This document shows positions 6,407 to 14,922 of a stretch of 32,654 bases of DNA, one piece after another. Both the position numbers and the translations under genes were made by a program. The notes under the pieces are model-generated. The model was not told where the DNA came from, ran no database searches, and saw only the letters and a program-made list of their open reading frames with translations. Positions within the stretch are counted from its first letter, which is position 1. Every line of letters starts with the position of its first letter. This DNA comes from Defluviicoccus sp. Lineage in GTDB: Bacteria > Pseudomonadota > Alphaproteobacteria > MPNO01. The stretch spans positions 1 through 32,654 of the forward strand of contig JAJDVM010000187.1 of the NCBI GenBank assembly GCA_022826125.1. Direction: 5' to 3'.

Positions 6407-7841
6407 AGGCCGGAACCTCCTGATCGTCATGTCGGACGAACACAACCCGAAGACGCTCGGCTGCTACGGGCACGACATGGTGAGGACGCCCAACCTGGAC
6501 CGGCTGGCGGAGCGGGGCACGAGATTCACCGCCGCCTACACCAATTCGCCGATATGCATCCCGGCGCGCGCGGCATTCGCCACCGGGCGCCATGTCCACG
6601 AGACGCGGTACTGGGACAACGCCCACCCCTATGACGGCCTCGTGCGCGGTTGGGGCCATCGATTGCAGCGGGAGGGGCACCGGGTCGAAGCCATCGGTAA
6701 GCTCCACTATCGCGGCGCGGACCTCGACTGCGGGTTCGACAGGCAGATAGAACCCATGCATGTCATGGACGGTATCGGCCAGATCTGGGGCTCGGTCCGC
6801 GATCCGCTTCCGCCGGAGCGCCCGGCAAAAATGCTGAACCGCATCGGGCCGGGAGAATCCAACTACAACCGCTACGACCGGGCGATCGCGGACAATGCCA
6901 AAGCCTGGCTCGCCGACGCGGCGGCGCGTGACGAAGACAAGCCCTGGGTGCTCTTCGTGGGCTTCGTCGCCCCTCATTTCCCGCTGGTGGTCCCGCACGA
7001 GTATTACGACCTCTACCCGCTGGACCGCCTTCCGGAACGCAAGCTCGACCCGGACGGGGGCTATGTCCGCCATCCCTGGCTCCAGCGCATGGACGACTTC
7101 CAGCAGGTCGACCGCCACCTCACCGCGGAAGAACGCCTCAAGGCGGTGGCCGCCTATTTCGGGCTCTGCACCTACGTCGATTCGTTGATCGGCGAGGTGC
7201 TGGACGCGCTCGACGGGCTTGGGCTCGGCGAGACCACCCGCGTCGTCTACACCAGCGACCACGGCGACAATGTGGGTGCGCGCGGACTCTGGGGGAAATC
7301 CAATATGTACGAGGAATCGGCGGGAATTCCGCTGATCCTCGCCGGACCCGATATCGCGGCGGGCGCGGTGTGCGGTACGCCCGTCTCGCTGCTCGACGCC
7401 TATCCCACAATTCTTCGCGGTGCAGGTCTCGCCCCGACCGAAGAGGAGGCGGCTCTGCCCGGGCGATCCTGGCTCGACATCGCAGCCGCGCCATACGATC
7501 CCGGGCGGGTCGCGTTCGGCGAATACCACGCGGCTGCCTCGCCCAGCGCCGCCTTCATGGTGCGGCGGGGGAGCAGGAAGCTGATCTACTATGTCGGCTA
7601 CGAGCCGGAGCTCTTCGATCTCGCGGACGACCCTGAAGAGACGGTCGACCTCGCCGCCTCGGACCTCGCCTGTGTGGCCGAATACGAGGCGATCCTCCGC
7701 GGTATTTGCGATCCCGAGCGGGTCGACCGCCTGGCCAAGGACGACCAGAACGCGCTGACCGACCGCTATGGCGGACCCGAGACCGCCTTCCGGACCGGCA
7801 CGCCCGGAGCGACGCCGGTTCCGGGGCAGGCGCCCGAGTAG
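6399..7841 (+). CDS. Type I sulfatase, cytoplasmic (sulfatase 2)
   Basis: This 480-residue sulfatase-superfamily hydrolase is only distantly like sulfatase 1. The N-terminal NLLIVMSDEHNP holds metal ligand D13, the maturation motif CIPAR spans residues 53-57 with C53 as the predicted formylglycine, and the later motif YTSDHGD has D287-H288. It has no signal peptide, so it should be cytoplasmic. It overlaps the tctA 3' end by 8 bases, which implies translational coupling and suggests that its substrate, or a product of it, enters through this transporter. It could instead be a choline-sulfatase-like, arylsulfatase or phosphonate monoester hydrolase enzyme; the sequence does not decide. No intrinsic terminator is evident after the stop. 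Confidence 0.9.
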   Translation: MNEGRNLLIVMSDEHNPKTLGCYGHDMVRTPNLDRLAERGTRFTAAYTNSPICIPARAAFATGRHVHETRYWDNAHPYDGLVRGWGHRLQREGHRVEAIGKLHYRGADLDCGFDRQIEPMHVMDGIGQIWGSVRDPLPPERPAKMLNRIGPGESNYNRYDRAIADNAKAWLADAAARDEDKPWVLFVGFVAPHFPLVVPHEYYDLYPLDRLPERKLDPDGGYVRHPWLQRMDDFQQVDRHLTAEERLKAVAAYFGLCTYVDSLIGEVLDALDGLGLGETTRVVYTSDHGDNVGARGLWGKSNMYEESAGIPLILAGPDIAAGAVCGTPVSLLDAYPTILRGAGLAPTEEEAALPGRSWLDIAAAPYDPGRVAFGEYHAAASPSAAFMVRRGSRKLIYYVGYEPELFDLADDPEETVDLAASDLACVAEYEAILRGICDPERVDRLAKDDQNALTDRYGGPETAFRTGTPGATPVPGQAPE

Positions 7842-7973
7842 GACGGGCATCGCCCGATCGCATACGCGGCACCTTTATCGGGTAGCCGGGACCGCATACC
7901 GCCAGGCGGCGAAGTTGACTCGCGCCGGGCGCCGCCCGACGCTGTGTGCCATCGACCGGAGAGGCTGGCGCGC

Positions 7974-8453
7974 ATGGCATCGAACAGGACCCTCTATCTC
8001 GCGAACCCGTACGGGTTCTCGGCGCAACAGAACCGGGGACCGCTGCGCGAGTTGAAGACGGCCCTGGAAGCCCTGGGCGCCGAGATCTGGGAGCCGTTCG
8101 AGCGCAACAACCAGATCGACCGTGCAAGCTCGGGCTGGGCGTACCGGATCGGCCAGGCGGATCTGCGCGACGTGCGGGACGCCGACGGGCTGTTCGCGGT
8201 GGTCAACGGCTGCCCGCCCGACGAGGGGGTGATGGTGGAGCTGGGGATGGCGATCGCCTGGGAGAAGCCCGTGTTCCTGTTCCGCGACGATTTCCGCCGA
8301 TGCACCGACAGCGACGTCTATCCGCTCAACCTGATGCTGTTCACCGGCCTGCCGGAGGTCGGATGGGAAGCCTGGTGGTACGACTCGGTGGAGGAGATCG
8401 GCGATCCGGGCAAGGCCCTCGCGCGGTGGCTGAAGGGCGACGCGCCCCGCTGA
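7974..8453 (+). CDS. Nucleoside 2-deoxyribosyltransferase-like protein
   Basis: This 159-residue protein resembles the nucleoside 2-deoxyribosyltransferase family, which moves a (deoxy)ribosyl group between bases or hydrolyses nucleosides or nucleotides. Supporting segments are LYLANPYGFS (residues 7-16), EIWEPFERN (37-45), D71 in RDADGLFAVVNG, and E89 in GVMVELGMA, the expected position of the catalytic glutamate. The start is the ATG at 7974, preceded by GGAGAGG about 9 bases upstream. It lies 5 bases before cobT and is the first gene of a cobT-cobS run. A role in nucleotide-loop assembly, for example base exchange or clean-up of alpha-ribazole-type compounds, is a guess from position only. 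The substrate is unknown. Confidence 0.78.
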   Translation: MASNRTLYLANPYGFSAQQNRGPLRELKTALEALGAEIWEPFERNNQIDRASSGWAYRIGQADLRDVRDADGLFAVVNGCPPDEGVMVELGMAIAWEKPVFLFRDDFRRCTDSDVYPLNLMLFTGLPEVGWEAWWYDSVEEIGDPGKALARWLKGDAPR

Positions 8454-8458
8454 GCGCC

Positions 8459-9472
8459 ATGACGGAACGAACCAACGATCTCGACGGTACCGTCCGGGAG
8501 CTGATCGACGGCAAGACCAAGCCGCTGGGCGCTCTGGGACAGGTGGAATCCATCGCGCTGCAGCTCGCACGCGCCACCGGCAAGACGGCACCGCGCTTGG
8601 AATCGTGCGAGCTGACCATATTCGCCGCCGACCACGGGATCGCGGGCGATGGCGTTTCGGCCTATCCGCCGGCGGTTACCCGGCAAATGGTGCTGAATTT
8701 CCTGCATGGCGGCGCCGCGGCCAACGTCTTCGCGGAAGCGGTCGGCGCATCGGTCCGTGTCGTCGACGCGGGCGTCGCGGGAGATCCCATCGATCATCCT
8801 GATCTCCTGCCCCGCCGCATCGCGGCGGGAACACGAAACTGCCGTATCGAACCCGCGATGACGGAGACGCAACGGGACGACGCCATTCGGGCGGGCCGCG
8901 ATTTAACGGAGGATTGTCCGGCGGACGTCCTCTGTTTCGGCGAAATGGGCATTGGCAACACGTCGGCGGCGTCGCTCGTCGCCCACAAGGTCCTGGGCCT
9001 GCCGCTCGTCGGTCTGATCGGGCGCGGCACGGGTCTGGACGATGCCGGTCTCGAACGCAAGCGCGCCGTTCTGGAGCAGGCCGCGGCGCGGACCGGTCCG
9101 GTGCTGAGCCCCGCTGCGGCGCTTGCCGAGTACGGCGGTTTCGAGATCGCGATGATGACGGGCGCCATGCTCGGCGGCGAGCGATCCGACCGCCCGGTTC
9201 TTGTCGACGGCTTCATTTCCACCGGGGCGGCCTTGCTGGCATTGGGGTTGGAGCCGGCGGTCGAACGAAACCTGATCTTCGCGCACCGATCGGCGGAACC
9301 GGGACATTCGGACATGCTGGATGCGTTGAACGCCCGGCCGATCCTCGATCTGGGCATGCGTCTCGGCGAAGGGACGGGGGCGCTGCTGGCCTGGCCGGTG
9401 GTGCGGGCCGCGTCCGCGATGCTGACGGATATGGCGAGCTTCGAAAGCGCCGGCGTCAGCGGGCCGGCCTGA
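8459..9472 (+). CDS. cobT: CobT, nicotinate-nucleotide:dimethylbenzimidazole phosphoribosyltransferase
   Basis: This enzyme makes alpha-ribazole 5'-phosphate from nicotinate mononucleotide and the lower-ligand base, the first step of nucleotide-loop assembly (CobU in Pseudomonas denitrificans naming). At 337 residues it has the normal family length. Motifs seen are the FAADHGIAGDGVSAYP segment (residues 55-70), GEMGIGNTSAAS (161-172) and the C-terminal MRLGEGTGA, where E304 matches the catalytic glutamate. The ATG at 8459 lies 5 bases after the NDT-like gene. cobS follows 15 bases downstream on the same strand. Confidence 0.96.
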   Translation: MTERTNDLDGTVRELIDGKTKPLGALGQVESIALQLARATGKTAPRLESCELTIFAADHGIAGDGVSAYPPAVTRQMVLNFLHGGAAANVFAEAVGASVRVVDAGVAGDPIDHPDLLPRRIAAGTRNCRIEPAMTETQRDDAIRAGRDLTEDCPADVLCFGEMGIGNTSAASLVAHKVLGLPLVGLIGRGTGLDDAGLERKRAVLEQAAARTGPVLSPAAALAEYGGFEIAMMTGAMLGGERSDRPVLVDGFISTGAALLALGLEPAVERNLIFAHRSAEPGHSDMLDALNARPILDLGMRLGEGTGALLAWPVVRAASAMLTDMASFESAGVSGPA

Positions 9473-9487
9473 CGGCGGGTCCGCTCG

Positions 9488-10258
9488 ATGGGCTCCGCGC
9501 TCGCCCGCGAATGGGTCTTGCTCCGCCTGGCCTGCCAGATGCTGACGCGGTTTCCGGCGGCTCGAGGGATCGACTATGCCCCGGCGCTCGACGCGGCCGC
9601 CGTCCGGTACTACCCCGGCGTCGGGGTTCTGGTCGGACTGGCGGGAGGAGCCGTGTTCGCCGCGGCCCATGGACCATTCGACCCGCTGCTGGCGGCGGCT
9701 CTGGCGATTGCCGTGACCGTTCTCCTGACCGGGGCGATGCACGAGGACGGTCTCGCCGACACAGCGGACGGGATCGGCGGCGGCGATTCGGCCGAACGGG
9801 CGCTCGAAATCATGCGCGACAGCCGCATCGGCGTTTACGGCGTGCTCGCTCTTATCCTCGTCGTCGGCGCCAAGGCGTTCGCGCTGGCGAGTCTATCGCC
9901 GTGGACCGGCTTCGCGATCCTGGTCGCCGTGCACGGGCTCAGCCGGTGGAGCGTCGTTTTCGTCATCGCGACCGCGCGCTATGTCCGTTCGTCCGGCACC
10001 GCGAGCCCGGTCGCCGGCCCGGTGTCCGCCGTCTCTCACCTCGTCGCCGGGGGAACTGCCGTCGCGTGTCTGGCGCTGGCAGGGTATTCCGGTTCGTCCC
10101 AGGCGGCCGCAGGACTGCTCGTCGGGCTTGCCTGCGGGCACGCCGCGGTCCGGGCGGCCTTCCAGTCGAAGATCAAGGGCTATACGGGCGATTGCCTGGG
10201 GGCGACGCAACAGGTGAGCGAACTCGGCGCCTATCTGGGCCTCCTTGCCTGTCTCTAG
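9488..10258 (+). CDS. cobS: CobS, adenosylcobalamin (5'-phosphate) synthase
   Basis: This 256-residue integral membrane enzyme joins adenosyl-GDP-cobinamide to alpha-ribazole (phosphate), the last assembly step (CobV in P. denitrificans naming). It is hydrophobic throughout, with several membrane segments. It carries the family signature MHEDGLADTADGIGGG at about residues 84-99, where the aspartates bind metal, followed by RDSRIGVYG. The stop codon shares the palindrome CTAG at 10255-10258 with the stop of the convergent cobC gene, so the two genes overlap by four bases. Confidence 0.95.
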   Translation: MGSALAREWVLLRLACQMLTRFPAARGIDYAPALDAAAVRYYPGVGVLVGLAGGAVFAAAHGPFDPLLAAALAIAVTVLLTGAMHEDGLADTADGIGGGDSAERALEIMRDSRIGVYGVLALILVVGAKAFALASLSPWTGFAILVAVHGLSRWSVVFVIATARYVRSSGTASPVAGPVSAVSHLVAGGTAVACLALAGYSGSSQAAAGLLVGLACGHAAVRAAFQSKIKGYTGDCLGATQQVSELGAYLGLLACL

Positions 10259-11253
10259 CCCGGGAGCGCCTTCGCGAGCGCACTTTCGAGCCGGACCCAC
10301 GCGACCCCGTCCGGCGGCACACCGAACCTCAGCCAGTCGGGCCGCTCGGGAAAATCGCGGACCAGAATTCCCGCGCGTCCCAGGGCCACGGCGATCGCAG
10401 GCGCATCGTCATGCCTCACCAGACGGAACAGCGAGGTTCTCCCGACCGCTTCGAGTCCCCGCGACGACAGGAGCGTGTCGAGCCGCTCGCTCGCCAGCGC
10501 CAGGCGTTTCTTCATCTCTTCCCGCCAGCCCTCATCGCCGAGCGCCGCGACGGCCACGTGAATTACCATTCCCGAGACGGGCCACGGCCCGAGCGCCTCT
10601 TCCACCTGTCTCGCGATATCCGGTTCCGCGATGAGGAAACCGAGCCGCATCCCGGCAAGCCCGTAGGCCTTCCCGAACGACCGCAGCACGGTCATTCCGG
10701 GCTGCGGAACCGCGGGCACGATGCTGAGTTCGGCCTCGGAAAACTCGGCGAAGGCCTCGTCGACGATCAGGCGACCCCCCGCGCGCGCCCTTCGAGCCTG
10801 CAATTGCCGCAGCGTCTCGGGAGCAAGCCTGCGACCATCGGGGTTGTTGGGATTGCAGAGGATGGCGACATCGCCTTCTTCCAGCGCTTCGATGCCGGCG
10901 TCTTCGACCACCGTGGCGCCGGCGGCGTCCCACGCTGCCGCGAACTCTCCGTAAGCGGGGGACCGGACGACCACCCGTTCGGCGGGGAAAATACGGGGCA
11001 ACGACGAAATCAGGATTTGCGTGCCGGGCGCAACGGCGATCAGATCCGGATCGCGCGCACCGTAGGCCGCCGCCGCGGCCTCCTTGAGGGCGCGGATATG
11101 TACCGGCTCGGGCAGGCGCGTATAGGCTGTCTCCGGAATCGGCGGCACCGGGTAGGGGAATGGATTGATGCCCGTCGACAGATCGATGAGCGGCTCGGGC
11201 GCGTCCGGAAATCTGTGTCTCAGGAGCGACAGCTGGCCGCCGTGGCGGATCAT
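10255..11253 (-). CDS. cobC: CobC, L-threonine-phosphate decarboxylase-type aminotransferase
   Basis: This 332-residue PLP enzyme of the class I/II aminotransferase fold is of the CobC/CobD(Salmonella) type. The Salmonella enzyme decarboxylates L-threonine-O-3-phosphate to (R)-1-amino-2-propanol phosphate, the linker of the nucleotide loop. The motif SFGKAYGLAGMRLGF carries the PLP lysine K195. NPNNPDG (residues 134-140), the VDEAF aspartate near 164-168 and the N-terminal HGG segment are also typical. The ATG at 11253 directly precedes the conserved start, and codons further upstream look non-coding. It is head-to-head with cbiB (15-base gap) and tail-to-tail with cobS (4-base overlap), leaving no room for ordinary promoters. 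Confidence 0.94.
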   Translation of the reverse strand: MIRHGGQLSLLRHRFPDAPEPLIDLSTGINPFPYPVPPIPETAYTRLPEPVHIRALKEAAAAAYGARDPDLIAVAPGTQILISSLPRIFPAERVVVRSPAYGEFAAAWDAAGATVVEDAGIEALEEGDVAILCNPNNPDGRRLAPETLRQLQARRARAGGRLIVDEAFAEFSEAELSIVPAVPQPGMTVLRSFGKAYGLAGMRLGFLIAEPDIARQVEEALGPWPVSGMVIHVAVAALGDEGWREEMKKRLALASERLDTLLSSRGLEAVGRTSLFRLVRHDDAPAIAVALGRAGILVRDFPERPDWLRFGVPPDGVAWVRLESALAKALPG

Positions 11254-11268
11254 TCGGGGGTCCCGGTC

Positions 11269-12267
11269 GTGACGATCGCGCTGTGGTTCGAGACCAACCT
11301 GCTCATCCTCGTCGCCGCCCTCGTTATCGAGGCGATCTTCGGTTATCCCAAGCCGCTCTTCGCCGGGATCGCACATCCCGTGGTCTGGACGGGCGACCTC
11401 CTGGGCCGCATGGAACGCCGCTGGAACCGGCCGACCTTGCCCGAACGGCGCCGCCGCCTCAACGGGACGATATGCGCAATCGTGTTGCTGATCGTTTCCG
11501 CGGGCGCCGCCATCGTTCTCCAGACCGCCGCGCTATCGGTCATGCCGTGGTGGATTGCGGGTTTGACGGTAGCCGTCCTGGCATCCTCTCTGCTGGCGCA
11601 ACGCAGCCTTCACGAGCATGTCTCGGGTGTTCTGAACGGCCTGGCGGGGAGCGGACTGGCCGAAGGCCGGGCTCGCCTGCGCCACATCGTCGGTCGCGAT
11701 ACCGACGCTCTGGATGAAGCCGGGGTCGCTCGCGCCGCCATCGAGAGCCTGGCCGAGAATTTTTCCGACGCCGTCGTTGCGCCCGCCTTCTGGTGCGCCG
11801 TGCTCGGATTGCCGGGCGCCGTCGTCTACAAGGCGATCAACACGGCGGACAGCATGATCGGTCACGAAAACGAGCGATTTCGGCATTTCGGCCGGTTCGC
11901 CGCCCACCTCGACGATCTGGTCAACCTGCCGGCATCGCGGCTCAGCGCCCTCTGGATCGTCCTCGCGGCCATCGCGACGCGCGGCGCTTCTCCCCTCGGC
12001 GCGCTGCACGCCGTCCGGCGGGATGCCGCCCGCCACCGCTCCCCCAACGCCGGCTGGCCGGAAGCCGCCGTCGCGGGCGCGCTGGGTCTGCGCCTGGGCG
12101 GCCCGCGGCAATACCCGGATCGGTTCGTCGACGACGCATGGATGGGCGACGGGCGCGCCGAAGCGACGCCGGAGGATATCGAGCGCGCTCTCCGCCTCTA
12201 TCGCCGATCCTGCGCAATCCAGATCGCGGCGGCCGCGCTGCTGTTTCTTTCTATCGCGCCAGGCTGA
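11269..12267 (+). CDS. cbiB: CbiB/CobD, adenosylcobinamide-phosphate synthase
   Basis: This 332-residue membrane enzyme attaches aminopropanol (phosphate) to adenosylcobyric acid. Family segments seen are [20 protein letters not shown] near the start, [17 protein letters not shown] in the middle, and [15 protein letters not shown]. Several hydrophobic helices are present. No ATG exists near the conserved start; the GTG at 11269 is the best choice and gives the usual N-terminus. Only 15 bases separate it from the divergent cobC start. Its last 17 bases overlap the 3' end of the convergent cobQ. Confidence 0.94.
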   Translation: MTIALWFETNLLILVAALVIEAIFGYPKPLFAGIAHPVVWTGDLLGRMERRWNRPTLPERRRRLNGTICAIVLLIVSAGAAIVLQTAALSVMPWWIAGLTVAVLASSLLAQRSLHEHVSGVLNGLAGSGLAEGRARLRHIVGRDTDALDEAGVARAAIESLAENFSDAVVAPAFWCAVLGLPGAVVYKAINTADSMIGHENERFRHFGRFAAHLDDLVNLPASRLSALWIVLAAIATRGASPLGALHAVRRDAARHRSPNAGWPEAAVAGALGLRLGGPRQYPDRFVDDAWMGDGRAEATPEDIERALRLYRRSCAIQIAAAALLFLSIAPG

Positions 12268-13729
12268 TCAGGCGGTCGACATCGAGATGCGTCTCAAGAT
12301 GCACCGCCAGCTCGTCGAGCGTTCGGTCGACCAGCTCGTCGTGATCGCCGATCCCGGTTTCGGCCCCGAACGCGCGCAACCATTTTGCGCGATACCGTCC
12401 GCTCGCGAAGATGCCGTGCAAATAGGTGCCGGCGACCCGGCCATCCTTCGATTCGGCGCCGTCCGCCCGTCCGTCGGAGAGGCGGTGGAGCGGCCTCTCC
12501 ATGTCGGCCCCGCCGGTTCTTCCCATGTGAATCTCGTAGCCGGAGAGCCCGATGCCATCGCGCACGGTCTCGCCGGTGACTTCCCCAACCGTCTTCGGAT
12601 CGGCCAATACGGTGTCGACCTCCAGCAGTCCGAGGCCGTCCACCGTTCCGGGCGGGCCTTCAAGGCCCTGGGGGTCCGCGATTGTCCGTCCCAGCATCTG
12701 GAACCCGCCGCAGAGGCCGAGAACGCGACCGCCGCGGCGGCGGTGCGCAAGGATGTCGATGTCCCATCCCTCCCGCCGCAGCGCGGCGAGATCGGCGACC
12801 GTCGCCTTGCTGCCCGGAAGGATGACGACATCCGCATCCGCCGGCAGAGGGGTGCCGCGCTCGACCAGGGTCAACTCCACCGTCGGTTCGGCACTCAGCG
12901 GGTCGAGATCGTCGAAATTGGCGATCCTCGGGAGATGGGGCACGGCGATCCGCAGGCGCTGGCCGCACTCGCTCCCGGAAGAGGTGGCGAAACTTCTCTC
13001 CGACAAGTCGTAGGCGTCTTCCGCGGGAAGCAGTCTCGCGCCTTCGAAGAACGGCACCAGCCCCAGGCCCGGCCAACCGGTCCGCGCGGCGATGTCCGTC
13101 ATGCCGCTGTCGAACAGCGTCGGATCGCCTCGCATCTTGTTGACGACAAAGCCGACGACAAGCGCGGCGTCCGAAGCGTCCAGCACCGCTTTCGTGCCGA
13201 CCAGCGCGGCAATCACACCGCCCCTGTCGATGTCCCCGATCAGCAGAACGGGAATATTGGCGGCGGCGGCGAACCCCATATTCGCGATGTCCGTGTCCCG
13301 CAGGTTCGTCTCCGACGCGCTTCCGGCCCCCTCGACGACGACGAAATCCGCCGTCTCGCGCACTTTCCGGAAACTCTCCAGCACTCGCGGCAACAGCCCC
13401 CGCTTGGCGTCCTGGAGCTCGCGCGCGCGGGCCACGCCCTCGACCCGGCCCTGAACGACGATTTGCGCGCCGATATCGGAGCTCGGTTTCAGCAGAACGG
13501 GGTTCATGTGGACGCTAGGCGCGACCCGCGCCGCGCGCGCCTGGAGGGCCTGCGCGCGGCCGATTTCGCCGCCATCGGACGCGACAGCCGCGTTGTTCGA
13601 CATGTTCTGGGGCTTGAAGGGGCTGACGGCGTGTCCGCGGTTGGCGAGCGCTCTCAGGATCCCGGCGGCGAGGACGGACTTGCCGACATTCGAGCCCGTC
13701 CCCTGCAACATGATCGCCCTTCCGGGCAT
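12251..13729 (-). CDS. cobQ: CobQ, cobyric acid synthase
   Basis: This 492-residue glutamine-dependent amidotransferase amidates side chains b, d, e and g of adenosylcobyrinate a,c-diamide using ATP. The N-terminal synthetase domain has GTGSNVGKS at residues 10-18 and KPQNMSNNA. The C-terminal class I glutaminase domain has [10 protein letters not shown], with the nucleophile cysteine, and TYLHGIF with the partner histidine. It is the last gene of the minus-strand run cobU-cobO-cobQ. Its ATG shares one base with the cobO TGA (TGATG). Its 3' end overlaps cbiB by 17 bases. Confidence 0.97.
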   Translation of the reverse strand: MPGRAIMLQGTGSNVGKSVLAAGILRALANRGHAVSPFKPQNMSNNAAVASDGGEIGRAQALQARAARVAPSVHMNPVLLKPSSDIGAQIVVQGRVEGVARARELQDAKRGLLPRVLESFRKVRETADFVVVEGAGSASETNLRDTDIANMGFAAAANIPVLLIGDIDRGGVIAALVGTKAVLDASDAALVVGFVVNKMRGDPTLFDSGMTDIAARTGWPGLGLVPFFEGARLLPAEDAYDLSERSFATSSGSECGQRLRIAVPHLPRIANFDDLDPLSAEPTVELTLVERGTPLPADADVVILPGSKATVADLAALRREGWDIDILAHRRRGGRVLGLCGGFQMLGRTIADPQGLEGPPGTVDGLGLLEVDTVLADPKTVGEVTGETVRDGIGLSGYEIHMGRTGGADMERPLHRLSDGRADGAESKDGRVAGTYLHGIFASGRYRAKWLRAFGAETGIGDHDELVDRTLDELAVHLETHLDVDRLISLAR

Positions 13730-14343
13730 CAGTACTCGATGCCCTCCTGGGTCTTCACGCCCGCCTTGAAGTGGTGCTTGACGAGGGTCATCTCGGTCAC
13801 CAGGTCGGCGGCTTCCATCAGCGGCGCCTTGGCGTTCCGGCCCGTGACCACGACGTGGAGATCGTTCGGCCGGTCGGCCAGCCGGGCGAGAACCTCGTCG
13901 AGCGACAGGTAGTCGTAGCGCAGCGCGATGTTGAGCTCGTCGAGGACGACGAGGCCGAATTCCGGGTTCTCCATCATCGCGACCGCGGTTTCCCAGGCCT
14001 TCCTGCAGGCCGCGATGTCGCGTTCCTTGTCCTGGGTTTCCCAGGTAAATCCCTCGCCGAGCGCGTGCCACTCGACCATGTCGGGCGCCATCGATTCGAG
14101 CGCGATCTTCTCGCCGGTGGACCAGGCGCCCTTGATGAACTGCACCACGCCGACTTTCCGGCCGCGGCCGATCATCCTGAGGGCGAGCCCGAAGGCGGCC
14201 GTCGATTTGCCCTTGCCGGTGCCGGTATGGACCATCAGAAGGCCCTTCTCGATGGTCTTCGAGGCGACCTCGGCATCCTGAACGGCCTTTCTGTGGGCCA
14301 TCTTCGTCTTGTGGCGCGCGCTGTCGTCTTTCCGCTCGGTCAT
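13729..14343 (-). CDS. cobO: CobO, corrinoid adenosyltransferase
   Basis: This 204-residue CobA/CobO-type ATP:corrinoid adenosyltransferase transfers the 5'-deoxyadenosyl group to Co(I) corrinoids. The P-loop variant GTGKGKST is at residues 41-48. [24 protein letters not shown] and VVVTGRNAK are further hallmarks. The length is normal for the family. Its ATG overlaps the cobU stop by four bases (ATGA) and its TGA overlaps the cobQ start by one base, so the three genes are translationally coupled. Confidence 0.97.
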   Translation of the reverse strand: MTERKDDSARHKTKMAHRKAVQDAEVASKTIEKGLLMVHTGTGKGKSTAAFGLALRMIGRGRKVGVVQFIKGAWSTGEKIALESMAPDMVEWHALGEGFTWETQDKERDIAACRKAWETAVAMMENPEFGLVVLDELNIALRYDYLSLDEVLARLADRPNDLHVVVTGRNAKAPLMEAADLVTEMTLVKHHFKAGVKTQEGIEY

Positions 14344-14861
14344 CCTGTTCCTTTGACGATGCTGGGGATCCCGGCCACCATGAAGTGCACATGTTCGGCA
14401 CGCGCGGCAACCTTGGCATGAAGGCTTCCGGCGGCGTCCCGGAAATCGCGCGCCAGCCTGTTGTCCGGGACGATCCCCAGGCCGACCTCGTTGGAAACCA
14501 GCACCGTCGGCCCGCGCCGCCTTTCAAGAGCCTCCAGCAAACCGTCCACGGCCGTTTCCACCGGGCGGCCGTTCAGCATCAGATTGCTCAGCCACAAGGT
14601 CAGGCAATCGACCAGAACGGGCGTTCCGTCCGGGCAGTCATCGAGCGCGGACGCCAGGTCCCGAGGCGCCTCTACGGTGTGCCAACCGTTTCCCCGGCGA
14701 GCCTTGTGCGCGGCGATGCGCCGGCGCATTTCCTCGTCCAGGGGCTCGGCCGTCGCGATGTATCGCCAGGGCGGCGGACAGGCCTCGATCAGGGATTCGG
14801 CGTGACGGCTCTTGCCCGAGCGGGCGCCTCCCAGGACCAGATAGAGCTTGTCGACCGGCAT
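14340..14861 (-). CDS. cobU: CobU/CobP, adenosylcobinamide kinase/guanylyltransferase
   Basis: This 173-residue bifunctional enzyme phosphorylates adenosylcobinamide and transfers GMP to it, activating the corrinoid for CobS (CobP in P. denitrificans). The P-loop LGGARSGKS is at residues 10-18. [20 protein letters not shown] contains the region of the guanylylated histidine, and [13 protein letters not shown] and [11 protein letters not shown] are also typical. The ATG at 14861 is preceded on the minus strand by AGGGAA about 5 bases upstream, so upstream open codons are excluded. It is the first gene of the minus-strand run and divergent from the DUF1636-cobW-cobN operon. A long dyad lies between them at 14894-14916. 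Confidence 0.96.
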   Translation of the reverse strand: MPVDKLYLVLGGARSGKSRHAESLIEACPPPWRYIATAEPLDEEMRRRIAAHKARRGNGWHTVEAPRDLASALDDCPDGTPVLVDCLTLWLSNLMLNGRPVETAVDGLLEALERRRGPTVLVSNEVGLGIVPDNRLARDFRDAAGSLHAKVAARAEHVHFMVAGIPSIVKGTG

Positions 14862-14893
14862 TCGATTCCCTGCGGGTGCATGGACCGCAGCAG

Positions 14894-14916
14894 CGGCGCC
14901 TTGTAACATGGCGCCG
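14894..14916 (+). promoter_or_regulatory. 23-base dyad between divergent cobU and cobW operons
   Basis: CGGCGCC (14894-14900) and GGCGCCG (14910-14916) are perfect 7-base inverted arms. The centre TGT-A-ACA (14902-14908) is symmetric about the same point, so only one pair (14901/14909) mismatches. It lies 32 bases upstream of cobU and upstream of the likely DUF1636 starts. I read it as a candidate operator for a dimeric regulator serving both directions. As RNA it would also be a stable hairpin. Confidence 0.45.
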
Positions 14917-14922
14917 AGCAGA

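Noticed and set aside
4757..6445. Long minus-strand open frame of 562 codons
   Set aside because: It mirrors tctA in a GC-rich region and has a low-complexity, Arg/Asp/Glu/Gln-rich product with no family features; tctA on the plus strand has clear signatures.
7843..7853. GGGCATCGCCC-like short hairpin after sulfatase 2 as a terminator
   Set aside because: The stem is only four pairs and no T-tract follows.
8914..11268. Long plus-strand open frame leading into cbiB
   Set aside because: It is antisense or out of frame to cobT, cobS and cobC; only the part from 11269 has CbiB similarity.
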